Shown one piece after another: positions 8,549 through 15,830 of a DNA stretch of 64,000 nucleotides (position 1 is its first letter; the number at the start of each line of letters is the position of its first letter). The stretch spans positions 1-64,000 of the forward strand of contig NZ_JAHHIU010000002.1 in the NCBI RefSeq assembly GCF_024539815.1. The letters run 5' to 3'. This DNA is from Streptomyces hayashii. Its GTDB lineage: Bacteria; Actinomycetota; Actinomycetes; Streptomycetales; Streptomycetaceae. A program made the position numbers and the translations under genes. Under the pieces are notes generated by a model that ran no database searches, had not been told where the DNA came from, and was given only the letters and a program-made list of their open reading frames with translations.

Positions 8549-9742
8549 ATGTCGTACGTGGAGATGCCGGGCGCGAAGGTGCCCATCCGTATGTGGGCCG
8601 ACCCGGGGTCGGTCGAGGAGGGGGCGCTGCAGCAGCTGCGCAATGTCGCGACCCTGCCCTGGATCAGGGGTCTGGCGGTCATGCCGGACGTCCACTACGG
8701 CAAGGGCGCGACGGTCGGCTCGGTCATCGCGATGCAGGGAGCGGTGTGCCCCGCGGCGGTGGGGGTCGACATCGGGTGCGGGATGTCGGCGGTGAAGACG
8801 TCGCTGACGGCGAACGACCTGCCCGGCGACCTGTCCCGGCTGCGCTCGAAGATCGAGCAGGCGATCCCGGTGGGGCGGGGCATGCACGATTCCCCCGTCG
8901 AGCCCGGCCGCTTCCACGGGCTGGCCGCCGGGGGGTGGGACGACTTCTGGGGTCGGTTCGACGGGATCGCCGAAGCGGTCAAATTCCGTGCAGAACGCGC
9001 CGCGAAGCAGATGGGAACGCTCGGATCCGGCAACCACTTCGTGGAGGTATGCACGGATACGACCGGTTCTGTTTGGTTGATGCTGCACTCCGGTTCCCGG
9101 AACATCGGCAAGGAACTCGCCGAGTTCCACATCGGGGTGGCGCAGAAGCTGCCGCACAACCAGGGTCTGGTCGACCGCGACCTCGCGGTCTTCGTCGCGG
9201 ACACCCCGCAGATGGCGGCCTACCGCAACGACCTGTTCTGGGCGCAGGAGTACGCCAAGTACAACCGCACCCTGATGATGGCGCTTCTGAAGGACGTGGT
9301 CCGCAAGGAGTTCAGGAAGGCGAAGCCGGTCTTCGAGCAGGAGATCAGCGCGCACCACAACTACGTGGCCGAGGAGCGCTACGAGGGAATGGACCTGCTC
9401 GTCACCCGCAAGGGAGCGATCCGCGCGGGCTCCGGCGAGTACGGCATCATCCCGGGGTCGATGGGCACGGGGTCGTACATCGTCAAGGGCCTCGGCAACG
9501 AGAAGGCGTTCAACTCGGCCTCGCACGGCGCGGGTCGGCGCATGAGCCGCAATGCCGCCAAGCGTCGCTTCTCCACGAAGGACCTGGAGGACCAGACGCG
9601 GGGCGTGGAGTGCCGCAAGGACTCCGGCGTGGTGGACGAGATTCCGGCTGCCTACAAGCCGATCGAGCAGGTCATCGAGCGGCAGCGGGACCTGGTGGAG
9701 GTCGTGGCGAAGCTGAAGCAGGTCGTCTGCGTGAAGGGCTGA
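8549..9742 (+). CDS. rtcB: RtcB-type RNA ligase
   Basis: RNA ligase joining 2',3'-cyclic phosphate or 3'-phosphate ends to 5'-OH ends, using Mn2+ and GTP; 397 aa, within the length range of short bacterial RtcB proteins. Metal-binding motif DIGCGM (Asp74, Cys77), GSGNHFVE at 159-166, HSGSRNIG at 180-187, and the guanylylated histidine in SHGAGRRMSR (His326). Start ATG 8549 with GAGGA 5 nt upstream. No archease or RtcA gene is next to it. In bacteria RtcB is linked to repair of RNAs cut by toxins or stress, but nothing here says which RNA. Confidence 0.93.
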   Translation: MSYVEMPGAKVPIRMWADPGSVEEGALQQLRNVATLPWIRGLAVMPDVHYGKGATVGSVIAMQGAVCPAAVGVDIGCGMSAVKTSLTANDLPGDLSRLRSKIEQAIPVGRGMHDSPVEPGRFHGLAAGGWDDFWGRFDGIAEAVKFRAERAAKQMGTLGSGNHFVEVCTDTTGSVWLMLHSGSRNIGKELAEFHIGVAQKLPHNQGLVDRDLAVFVADTPQMAAYRNDLFWAQEYAKYNRTLMMALLKDVVRKEFRKAKPVFEQEISAHHNYVAEERYEGMDLLVTRKGAIRAGSGEYGIIPGSMGTGSYIVKGLGNEKAFNSASHGAGRRMSRNAAKRRFSTKDLEDQTRGVECRKDSGVVDEIPAAYKPIEQVIERQRDLVEVVAKLKQVVCVKG

Positions 9743-9780
9743 GGCCGGCCCGTCGGGCGGGTGTCCGACGGGCCGGCCTC
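9741..9780 (+). terminator. rtcB terminator
   Basis: Perfect 16-bp stem, arms 9741-9756 and 9765-9780, 8-nt loop. The left arm overlaps the last two bases of the rtcB stop codon. The convergent phosphatase gene ends at 9806, so it may serve both strands. Confidence 0.85.
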
Positions 9781-9805
9781 CGAAAGCCGGGGGCCCGCCC
9801 GGAGT

Positions 9806-11062
9806 TCAGCCCAGTCGTTTCTCCAGCAGGGTCACCGCGTACGGGCTGCCCGGGCCGCCCTTCTTGGCTCGTTGTTCGCCGACGACCGTGTAGCCCGCCG
9901 ACTCGTAGTAGGAGCGCAGGCGGGGGTTGGCGGAGAGACAGTCCAGGCGGGCGTAGGGGCGGCCGGCCGCGGCGATGCGGGACTCGGCCTGGGCCAGCAT
10001 CCTGCGGCCCGTGCCGGGCGGGGCGGTGTGCGGGACCGTCATCAGGCGGTGGATGTAGCCGGCGTCCGGCGGGCGGGGGCCCCAGGCCGCCGGGTCGTCC
10101 CACCAGAGTTCGAAGGCGCCGGCCGGCGTGGTGCCGGTGTACGCCAGCCAGACCTCTCCCTCGCGCATCCGGTCCACGAAGTGGGCCTCGTCCTTCTCGC
10201 CGGGCTGCCACTGCTCGATGCCCCGCGCCAGCTGCCACAGGGCGGCCGTGTCGCGCAGCCGGACCAGGAGCGGGGCGTCCTCGGGGACGGCCCTGCGGTA
10301 GACCGGCTCGGCCCAGGCGGTGGGGAGGGGTTCCAGCAGCCGGTCGCGCAGGGCGGCGGACAGGGCCTCGGCGTCGAGGCCCAGGGCGTGCGTCACGTAG
10401 GCCTCGACCGAACCGTGGCGGGCGCGCAGGGCTTGCAGGAACAGGCGCATCGCCGCCTCGGGGGCGCGGCCGAAGGCCGGCCAGACCGGGGTGCGGCCGT
10501 CGTTGCGGGCCCGCCAGTCCTCCAGCAGGGCCCGGCTCGCCAGTTCGGTCAGGGTGAAGTCCTCGATGATCGTCTCGTCCGGGACGCCGAGGAGGGCGAG
10601 GATCAGGGCGGCGAGCTGGCCGGTGCGGTCCTTGCCGGAGGCGCAGTGGAAGACCAGGCCGTCGCGCGCCCCGGCCACCAGGCGCAGCGCCGTGGCGATC
10701 TCCTCGACGCCGTCCTCGGCCACCTCCAGGTAGCGGGCGCAGAGGTAGGGGCCGGGCTCCACGTCCGGCGTCGCGGCGGCCTGGTCGTAGGCGCGGTGCT
10801 CGATGCTGAGGTTGTGGTACGCGAAGGAGTCGTGCGGCGGGATCCGGCCCGCGGACTCCGTCTCCCAGGGGTGGCGCAGGTCCACGACCGTGCCGATGCC
10901 GAGCGCGAGGAAGCGGTCCCAGTCGGGGGTGCCCGGTCTCAGTCTGCCGAGGGAGTCCGCGCGGAACAGCAGACCCGGGCGGACCCGGTGGCCGGTTCCG
11001 GTGGCGTATCCGCCCAGGTCGCGGAAGTTGTGCAGGGTCTCGAACGGTATGTGTCTGTCCAC
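9806..11062 (-). CDS. Tyrosine phosphatase-GNAT acetyltransferase fusion
   Basis: Two enzymes in one 418-aa chain. Residues 1-245 form a tyrosine/serine phosphatase of the PF13350 type: N-terminal HNFRDLGGY, DLRHPWE, and the catalytic P-loop HCASGKDRTGQ with nucleophile Cys140 and Arg146. Residues about 253-418 are a GNAT N-acetyltransferase, seen from the VYRRAVPEDAPLLVRLRD start, the PGTGRRMLAQAE acetyl-CoA loop, and the RLDCLSANPRLRSYYESAGY C-terminal signature. GTG start at 11062, with AAGG about 9 nt upstream; the HIPFETLHNFRDLGG start fits the family. The reading frame is uninterrupted across the join, with no internal ribosome site seen. Substrates of both halves are unknown. Confidence 0.88.
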   Translation of the reverse strand: MDRHIPFETLHNFRDLGGYATGTGHRVRPGLLFRADSLGRLRPGTPDWDRFLALGIGTVVDLRHPWETESAGRIPPHDSFAYHNLSIEHRAYDQAAATPDVEPGPYLCARYLEVAEDGVEEIATALRLVAGARDGLVFHCASGKDRTGQLAALILALLGVPDETIIEDFTLTELASRALLEDWRARNDGRTPVWPAFGRAPEAAMRLFLQALRARHGSVEAYVTHALGLDAEALSAALRDRLLEPLPTAWAEPVYRRAVPEDAPLLVRLRDTAALWQLARGIEQWQPGEKDEAHFVDRMREGEVWLAYTGTTPAGAFELWWDDPAAWGPRPPDAGYIHRLMTVPHTAPPGTGRRMLAQAESRIAAAGRPYARLDCLSANPRLRSYYESAGYTVVGEQRAKKGGPGSPYAVTLLEKRLG

Positions 11063-11162
11063 GAGCAGGACCTTAGGGGAGTGGGCGGGCGGGAACCGGG
11101 TGGGCCGTCGCGCTGTCTTCAGCTGAGCGGTCGGGCTCGCTCGAACGGCGGTGCGAGGAATG

Positions 11163-11210
11163 GCCACCGGGCCACCGGGCCACCGGGCGACCGGGACACG
11201 GGGACAACGG
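11163..11210. repeat. 8-bp tandem repeat (GCCACCGG)
   Basis: Three perfect GCCACCGG units (11163-11186) followed by three degenerate units to 11210. It ends 10 nt before the start codon of the first small lipoprotein, so it occupies the leader or promoter of that gene. Confidence 0.8.
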
Positions 11211-11220
11211 GGGTTCTGCG

Positions 11221-11517
11221 ATGGATCGTGGGCGTCGAGGAGTACGTGCGGCTGTCCGGAGCGCGGGGCTGGTGCTGCTGGCCGTCACCGCGCTGGCCGG
11301 CTGTTCCGACGAGTACAACGACGAGCGGGGCAAGGGGGACGCTCCCGTGCAGGGGAAGGCGGGGGACGACACTCCCGCCGAGGTGTTCAACATGCCCGAC
11401 GGGTTCGGGAACCTCGCCACGAAGTGCGTCGGGCACGGGTTCCGCGCGTATGTGACGACCAATGCGACGGGCCCGTCCAATGTGCAGATCGTCCAGGACA
11501 AGTCGTGCGGCGGCTGA
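11221..11517 (+). CDS. Small lipoprotein, tandem copy 1
   Basis: 98 aa, function unknown. Signal peptide with lipobox TALAGC, then an acidic/basic linker (DEYNDERGKGD) and a conserved block TPAEVFNMPDGFGNLATKCV, ending with two more cysteines region (DKSCGG). Probably surface-exposed after lipidation. The next gene is a near-copy of it and begins 13 nt before this one ends. Conserved small lipoproteins of this kind with the FNMPDGFxNxAxKC signature are common in Streptomyces, but I know no role. Confidence 0.8.
   Translation: MDRGRRGVRAAVRSAGLVLLAVTALAGCSDEYNDERGKGDAPVQGKAGDDTPAEVFNMPDGFGNLATKCVGHGFRAYVTTNATGPSNVQIVQDKSCGG
11367..11434 (+). repeat. 68-bp identical block, copy A
   Basis: Identical at all 68 positions to 11627-11694 (offset 260). 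It encodes the conserved cysteine-containing core of the two tandem lipoproteins. Identity stops abruptly at both edges, including synonymous positions. Confidence 0.9.
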
Positions 11518-11822
11518 CGGCCGTCGGCGTCGCGCTCGCCCTCTGCGCGCTCCTCGGAGGGTGCTCGCAGAAGTACTACGACGAGCGGGGGAAGGCCGAC
11601 GCCCCGGTGGCGGGGAGGGCGGGGGGCGACACTCCCGCCGAGGTGTTCAACATGCCCGACGGGTTCGGGAACCTCGCCACGAAGTGCGTCGGGCCCGGGA
11701 AGCGGGGCTACGCGACGACCCGGGACGTCCACCTGGAGGAGGACGACGGCGGCGACGCCGAGGTGGTGATCATCCCGGCGAACGCCGTCGTCGTCGACGA
11801 CCCGGGCTGCAAGGGGCCGTAG
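11505..11822 (+). CDS. Small lipoprotein, tandem copy 2
   Basis: 105 aa, paralogue of the preceding gene. Signal with lipobox ALLGGC, then KYYDERGKAD and the same TPAEVFNMPDGFGNLATKCV block, and a longer acidic C terminus (LEEDDGGDAEVVIIPANAVV) ending in Cys-Lys-Gly-Pro. GTG start at 11505, overlapping the previous stop by 13 nt, so translation is probably coupled. A 68-bp block is identical in DNA between the two copies (11367-11434 and 11627-11694), while the flanks have diverged. Confidence 0.78.
   Translation: MRRLTAVGVALALCALLGGCSQKYYDERGKADAPVAGRAGGDTPAEVFNMPDGFGNLATKCVGPGKRGYATTRDVHLEEDDGGDAEVVIIPANAVVVDDPGCKGP
11627..11694 (+). repeat. 68-bp identical block, copy B
   Basis: Second copy of the block at 11367-11434, inside the second small lipoprotein gene. 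Confidence 0.9.
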
Positions 11823-11831
11823 GCGGGCTCC

Positions 11832-12608
11832 TCACCCCTCGCGGTGGATCTTGGTGTTCGACGCCTGGGCGCGGGGACGCAGGACCAGCAGGTCGACGTT
11901 GACGTGGCTGGGGCGGGTGACGGCCCAGGCGATGGTCTCGGCCACGTCGGAGGCGGTGAGGGGTTCGGCGACGCCCTCGTAGACCTTGGCCGCCCGGTCC
12001 TCGTCGCCGCCGAAGCGGGTGAGGGCGAACTCGTCGGTCTTGACCATGCCGGGGGCGATCTCGATGACGCGGACCGGGCGGCCCACGATCTCCAGGCGGA
12101 GCGTCTCGGCCAGCACGTGCGCGCCGTGCTTGGCGGCGACGTAGCCCGCGCCGCCCTCGTACGTGCCGTGACCGGCCGTGGAGGAGACGACGACCACGGT
12201 GCCGTCGCCGCTCGCGTCCAGCTTGGGCAGGAGGGCCTGGGTGACGTTGAGGGTGCCGAGGACGTTCGTCTCGTACATGGTGCGCCAGTCGGCGGGGTCG
12301 CCGGTGGCGACCGGGTCGGCGCCGAGCGCGCCGCCCGCGTTGTTGACCAGCACGCCGATCGTCTTGAAGGCCGTCGCGAACTCGTCGACCGCGGCGCGGT
12401 CCGTCACGTCCAGCTGGTAGGCGGCCGCCGAGCCGCCCGCCTGCGTGATCTCCTCGGCGAGGGCCTCGATGCGGTCCTTGCGGCGGGCCGTGAGGACGAC
12501 CCGGTAGCCGGCCGCGGCGAGCTGCCGGGCGGTGGCGGCGCCGATCCCGCTGCTCGCACCGGTGACGACGGCGATGCGGGAGGCGGCGGACGGTGCGGCG
12601 GTGGCCAT
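11832..12608 (-). CDS. SDR-family NADP-dependent oxidoreductase
   Basis: Classical short-chain dehydrogenase/reductase, 258 aa. Cofactor-binding TGASSGIG at about 16-23, with Arg-Arg-Lys at the end of the second strand (TARRKD), which favours NADP(H). NNAG at about 88-91, catalytic Ser in VVVVSSTAG and YxxxK as YVAAK. The C terminus fits the YdfG / serine 3-dehydrogenase-like subgroup, but the substrate cannot be read from sequence. ATG start with GAGGAG 6 nt upstream. Convergent with the small lipoprotein pair, only 9 nt apart. Confidence 0.92.
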   Translation of the reverse strand: MATAAPSAASRIAVVTGASSGIGAATARQLAAAGYRVVLTARRKDRIEALAEEITQAGGSAAAYQLDVTDRAAVDEFATAFKTIGVLVNNAGGALGADPVATGDPADWRTMYETNVLGTLNVTQALLPKLDASGDGTVVVVSSTAGHGTYEGGAGYVAAKHGAHVLAETLRLEIVGRPVRVIEIAPGMVKTDEFALTRFGGDEDRAAKVYEGVAEPLTASDVAETIAWAVTRPSHVNVDLLVLRPRAQASNTKIHREG

Positions 12609-12855
12609 GTGCTGCTCCTCGGACGGGGCGGGTCGGTGCCGCCAGGATAGGCGGGCGGGGCGACGGGCCGACCGGTGGTCCCGTCCTGTGGGCGCATGGG
12701 ACGGAGACGGTCCGTCCTCGGCGGCTTCGGCGGCTCGTCGGCCTCGACGGCCTCGACGGCCTCGGGGGTGTCACCTGATGGGGCGTGCTCGTGGGGCGGC
12801 GGCCGTGGGATACATCCCCTGCACGGGCCGCGGTTTCTGATCGAGGAGTGATGGC

Positions 12856-13332
12856 ATGCGCAGGTTTCGGGGTCTCGCGGTTTGGGGTGCCGTGCTGCTG
12901 GCGGTGGGCGCTGCGGTCTCGCCGGCGCGGGCCGCGAGCCGGGCTCCGGAGGCGGACCTGTCGTATCACGGGTCCGCCGTGCTGACGGGGGGCCGGGTCG
13001 ACGTGCTGCTGACTCCGCGCAACCACGGGCCGGGGGACGTCCCCGACTCGACCGTGCGGCTGCGGTGGTCGGCGCCGTTGGCGGCGGGGGAGCAGCGGCT
13101 CGCGGCGGGGTGCGCGCGGACGGGGCGGCAGGAGGTGGTGTGCCGGACGGGGGCGCTGGCCGCGGACGGGCTCGGGGAGCGGATCGCGTTGCGGCTGCGG
13201 CTGCGGGGGCGGCCGGCCGAGGTGACGATGGACGTGGACACGGTGTGGGGCGGCGGGGCGGTGGACCGTAACCGGTCCAACGACCGGCGGCAGGTGCTGG
13301 TGCTGGACACCGGAGACGCCTACTTCTTCTGA
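12856..13332 (+). CDS. Secreted beta-rich protein
   Basis: 158 aa with a cleavable signal peptide (RRFRGLAVWGAVLLAVGAAVSPARA). The mature part (ADLSYHGSAVL onward, then DVLLTPRNHGPGDVPDSTVR) reads like an extracellular Ig-like domain of the DUF11/CARDB kind, with one possible disulfide (Cys in AAGCARTG and in VVCRTG). It ends NDRRQVLVLDTGDAYFF, a C terminus shared with other Streptomyces secreted proteins. GAGGAG lies 8 nt upstream of ATG 12856. No enzyme motif. Confidence 0.78.
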   Translation: MRRFRGLAVWGAVLLAVGAAVSPARAASRAPEADLSYHGSAVLTGGRVDVLLTPRNHGPGDVPDSTVRLRWSAPLAAGEQRLAAGCARTGRQEVVCRTGALAADGLGERIALRLRLRGRPAEVTMDVDTVWGGGAVDRNRSNDRRQVLVLDTGDAYFF

Positions 13333-13399
13333 CCGTCGTCCTGCCGGGGCGTCGTACGATGCGCGGACGGCGTCGACGCAGGCGCCACGAAAGGGTGCG

Positions 13400-13873
13400 A
13401 TGTCCGGGAACGTGCGGTCGCGGCTGCTGGACGAGCTGTCCGTCGTCTCCCGCCGCTACATGGCCGCCTATGCCTTGTTCAACCAGGCGCTCGCCGACCG
13501 TCTCGGGCTGCATCCCACGGACTTGCAGTGTCTGAACCTGCTGGTGCTGGAGCGCGGGCCGGTGACGACGGGCCGGGTCGCCGAGCTGACGGGGCTGACC
13601 ACGGGGTCGGCGACCCGGCTGGTGGACCGGCTGGAGAAGGCCGGCTATGTGGTCCGGGAACGGGACGACACGGACCGGCGGCGCGTGCTGGTGGCGACGG
13701 TGCCGGAGCGGACCGCGGAGTTCCGGCGGATGTGGGAGCGGCTGGGCGGCGACTGGATGCCGCTCTTCGAGGATCTCGCGGACGCCGAACTCGCGGTGAT
13801 CGTCCGGCACATGCGGCGGACGGTGGAATTCGGGGCGGAGCAGGTCGTGCGGTTGCGGGAAGGCCGGGTCTAG
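13400..13873 (+). CDS. MarR-family transcriptional regulator
   Basis: 157-aa winged-helix regulator. The DNA-binding part is clear: LGLHPTDLQCLNLL, then RVAELTGLTTGSATRLVDRLEKAGYVVRERDDTDRR as recognition helix and wing. Helices at both ends would form the dimer interface. The stop is 6 nt before the permease gene, so it is probably the first gene of a three-gene operon with the permease pair. It may sense the transported ion or a toxic compound; the ligand is unknown. Confidence 0.92.
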   Translation: MSGNVRSRLLDELSVVSRRYMAAYALFNQALADRLGLHPTDLQCLNLLVLERGPVTTGRVAELTGLTTGSATRLVDRLEKAGYVVRERDDTDRRRVLVATVPERTAEFRRMWERLGGDWMPLFEDLADAELAVIVRHMRRTVEFGAEQVVRLREGRV

Positions 13874-13879
13874 GGGCGG

Positions 13880-14905
13880 ATGCAGGAGACGGAGATACCG
13901 CCGTCCGCGGTGGCGGCCGAAGGGGCGCGGGGCGCCGGTGCGGCGCGCGGGCTGCCGCGGCACTGGCCGCTGATGCTGCTGGGCGCGGCGCTGGCGCCGG
14001 GCGCGGTGCTGGTGCTCGTCGGGCGGACGATGGAGGAGCCCGCGGTACAGGCGTGGCGGACGGTGTGTCTGGCGGTGACCGTGCAGGCGCTGCCGTTCCT
14101 GTTGCTGGGCACGGCTCTGTCGGGGGCGATCAACGCGTTCGTGCCGGCGAGCGTCTTCAGCCGGCTGCTGCCGAAGCGTGCGGCGCTGGCGGTGCCGGTG
14201 GCCGGGGTGGCGGGGGTGGTGCTGCCGGGGTGCGAGTGCGCGTCGGTGCCGGTGGCGAGCAGCCTGATCGGGCGGGGGGTGACCCCTGCCGCGGCGTTCG
14301 CGTTCCTGCTCTCCGCGCCCGCCGTGAACCCGGTGGTGCTGACGGCGACGGCGGTGGCGTTTCCCGGCAGCCCGGAGATGGTGCTGGCCCGGCTCGTGGC
14401 CTCGTTGGCGACGGCGGCGGCGATGGGCTGGCTGTGGTTGTGGCTGGGCCGGGAGGAGTGGCTGCGGCCGGCGGTGCGGCACTCCGGGCACCGGCCGGGG
14501 CACAGCCGCTGGACGGAGTTCCGGCGCGGCTTCCAGCACGACTTCCTGCACGCCGGGGGCTTTCTGGTGGTGGGCGCGATGGCGGCGGCGACCTTCAACG
14601 TGGCGGTGCCGCGGTCGGTGCTGGACACGTTCTCCGGTTCGCCGTGGCTGTCGGTGCTGTTCCTGGCGGCGCTGGCGATCGTGCTGGCGGTGTGCAGCGA
14701 GGCGGACGCGTTCGTGGCGGCGTCGCTCAGCGGGTTCTCGCCGGTGGCGCGGTTGGCGTTCATGGTGGTGGGCCCGATGGTCGACCTGAAGCTGATCGCC
14801 TTGCAGGCGGGGACGTTCGGGCGGGCCTTCGCGGTGCGGTTCTCGGCGGCCACTGCGGTGGTCGCGGTGGTGTGCAGCGCGGTGATCGGAGGGGTGCTGC
14901 TGTGA
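13880..14905 (+). CDS. PF03773-type permease
   Basis: 341-aa integral membrane protein with about eight transmembrane segments, family PF03773 (DUF318/ArsP-like permeases). The signature loop is intact: LPGCECASVPVASSLIGRGVTPAAAFAFLLSAPAVNPV is represented by GCECASVPVA and LLSAPAVNP, two motifs that face each other in the two halves of the fold. A second acidic motif, CSEADAFVAASL, lies near the C terminus. Relatives are proposed to move metals or metalloid compounds. Paired with the next gene by a 4-nt overlap. Confidence 0.88.
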   Translation: MQETEIPPSAVAAEGARGAGAARGLPRHWPLMLLGAALAPGAVLVLVGRTMEEPAVQAWRTVCLAVTVQALPFLLLGTALSGAINAFVPASVFSRLLPKRAALAVPVAGVAGVVLPGCECASVPVASSLIGRGVTPAAAFAFLLSAPAVNPVVLTATAVAFPGSPEMVLARLVASLATAAAMGWLWLWLGREEWLRPAVRHSGHRPGHSRWTEFRRGFQHDFLHAGGFLVVGAMAAATFNVAVPRSVLDTFSGSPWLSVLFLAALAIVLAVCSEADAFVAASLSGFSPVARLAFMVVGPMVDLKLIALQAGTFGRAFAVRFSAATAVVAVVCSAVIGGVLL

Positions 14906-15726
14906 AGCGGTTCGCGCAGGTGGGGCTGTTGCTGCTCGCGGGGCTCGGGTTGCTGCACACCTCGCTCCTCACGGACGAGTACCTGCGGTTCGTGAAGGCG
15001 GGGATGCGGCCGCTGCTGATCGCCTCGGGCGTGCTGCTGATCGGGCTGGGCACGGCGGAGGCCTGGCCCGCACGTCGCCACGGCGGCGGTCACGGTCACG
15101 GAGACGATCACGGCCCCGGCCCGGGTCACGGAGACGATCACGGCCCCGGCGACGGCGAAGGCGAAGGCCGGACAGTAGGGCAAGGCGACGGCGGGCACGG
15201 CCACGGGCACGACCACTCCCGGGTGCCGCGGGTCGCCTGGCTGCTGTTCCTGCCGGCGCTGAGCCTGCTGTTCTACGCCCCGCCGGCCCTCGGCTCGTAC
15301 ACCGCGTCCCGGGAGCCGGCCAAGGTGGTCGCGGTGCAGGAGGACGACTTCGATCCGCTGCCGGCGACCTCGCCGCTTCCGATCACGCTCACCGAGTTCA
15401 CCCAGCGCGTGCAGCAGGACCGTTCGCGGGCGATCAAGGGGCGCACGGTCCGGATGACCGGGTTCGTGACGTCCGCCGAGGGGGGCGGCTGGTATCTCAC
15501 CCGGATCGTCATCAGCTGCTGTGCGGCGGACTCGACCACGCTGAAGGTGCGGGTGTACGGGACGCCGGCGCCGAAGGCCGACACGTGGGTGACGGTCGAC
15601 GGGACCTGGCATCCGGGCGGCGCGCTGGGGACGTCGTCGGCCGGGGTGGCGGTGGACGCGCGGGCTGTGACGACGGTGGACAAGCCGTCCAACGCGTACA
15701 TGGACGCCGTGCCGCTCACCTCCTAG
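14902..15726 (+). CDS. TIGR03943-type permease partner, His-rich
   Basis: 274 aa, the usual partner of PF03773 permeases. Two N-terminal membrane segments (residues about 5-50), then a charged linker with many His and Asp (HGGGHGHGDDHGPG; about residues 56-112), a third membrane segment (WLLFLPALSLLFYAP) and an extracytoplasmic domain with an adjacent Cys pair in VISCCAADS. The linker contains about 14 histidines and looks metal-binding. GTG start at 14902 overlaps the permease stop. Most likely a subunit of the same transport complex. Confidence 0.85.
   Translation: MKRFAQVGLLLLAGLGLLHTSLLTDEYLRFVKAGMRPLLIASGVLLIGLGTAEAWPARRHGGGHGHGDDHGPGPGHGDDHGPGDGEGEGRTVGQGDGGHGHGHDHSRVPRVAWLLFLPALSLLFYAPPALGSYTASREPAKVVAVQEDDFDPLPATSPLPITLTEFTQRVQQDRSRAIKGRTVRMTGFVTSAEGGGWYLTRIVISCCAADSTTLKVRVYGTPAPKADTWVTVDGTWHPGGALGTSSAGVAVDARAVTTVDKPSNAYMDAVPLTS
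15094..15150 (+). repeat. 27-bp direct repeat in the His-rich linker
   Basis: Two identical 27-bp copies, 15094-15120 and 15124-15150, spaced 30 bp, each encoding a GHGDDHGPG-type unit. The linker of the permease partner has therefore grown by in-frame duplication. Confidence 0.9.
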
Positions 15727-15727
15727 G

Positions 15728-15766
15728 AGGCGCGGAACAGGGGCGCGGAACAGAGGCGCGGAATAG
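15728..15766. repeat. 13-bp tandem repeat x3
   Basis: Three 13-bp units, AGGCGCGGAACAG-like, at 15728-15740, 15741-15753 and 15754-15766, with one or two changes each. They fill the gap between the permease operon and the monooxygenase promoter. Confidence 0.85.
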
Positions 15767-15786
15767 GGGTGGCGGGGTCGCTGTTG

Positions 15787-15806
15787 GACCGTATAGTTTA
15801 ACGGTC
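15787..15806. promoter_or_regulatory. Palindrome/promoter before the flavin monooxygenase operon
   Basis: GACCGT (15787-15792) and ACGGTC (15801-15806) form a 6-bp inverted repeat around an AT-rich 8-bp spacer (ATAGTTTA), a layout and size typical of MarR or TetR operators. With one bulged base the arms extend to GTTGGACCGT / ACGGTCAAC. It sits 25 bp before the start codon, with GGAGG between. The local AT-richness also suggests a -10 element inside it. Confidence 0.55.
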
Positions 15807-15830
15807 AACAACTTTGGAGGGTGAGCGACC

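Noticed and set aside
8549..9742. RtcB as part of an RNA-damage operon with the lipoproteins
   Set aside because: The lipoproteins are divergent and rtcB has its own terminator; no archease, RtcA or RtcR gene is present.
15094..15150. Direct repeats as a regulatory site
   Set aside because: They lie inside a coding region in frame and encode the His-rich linker.
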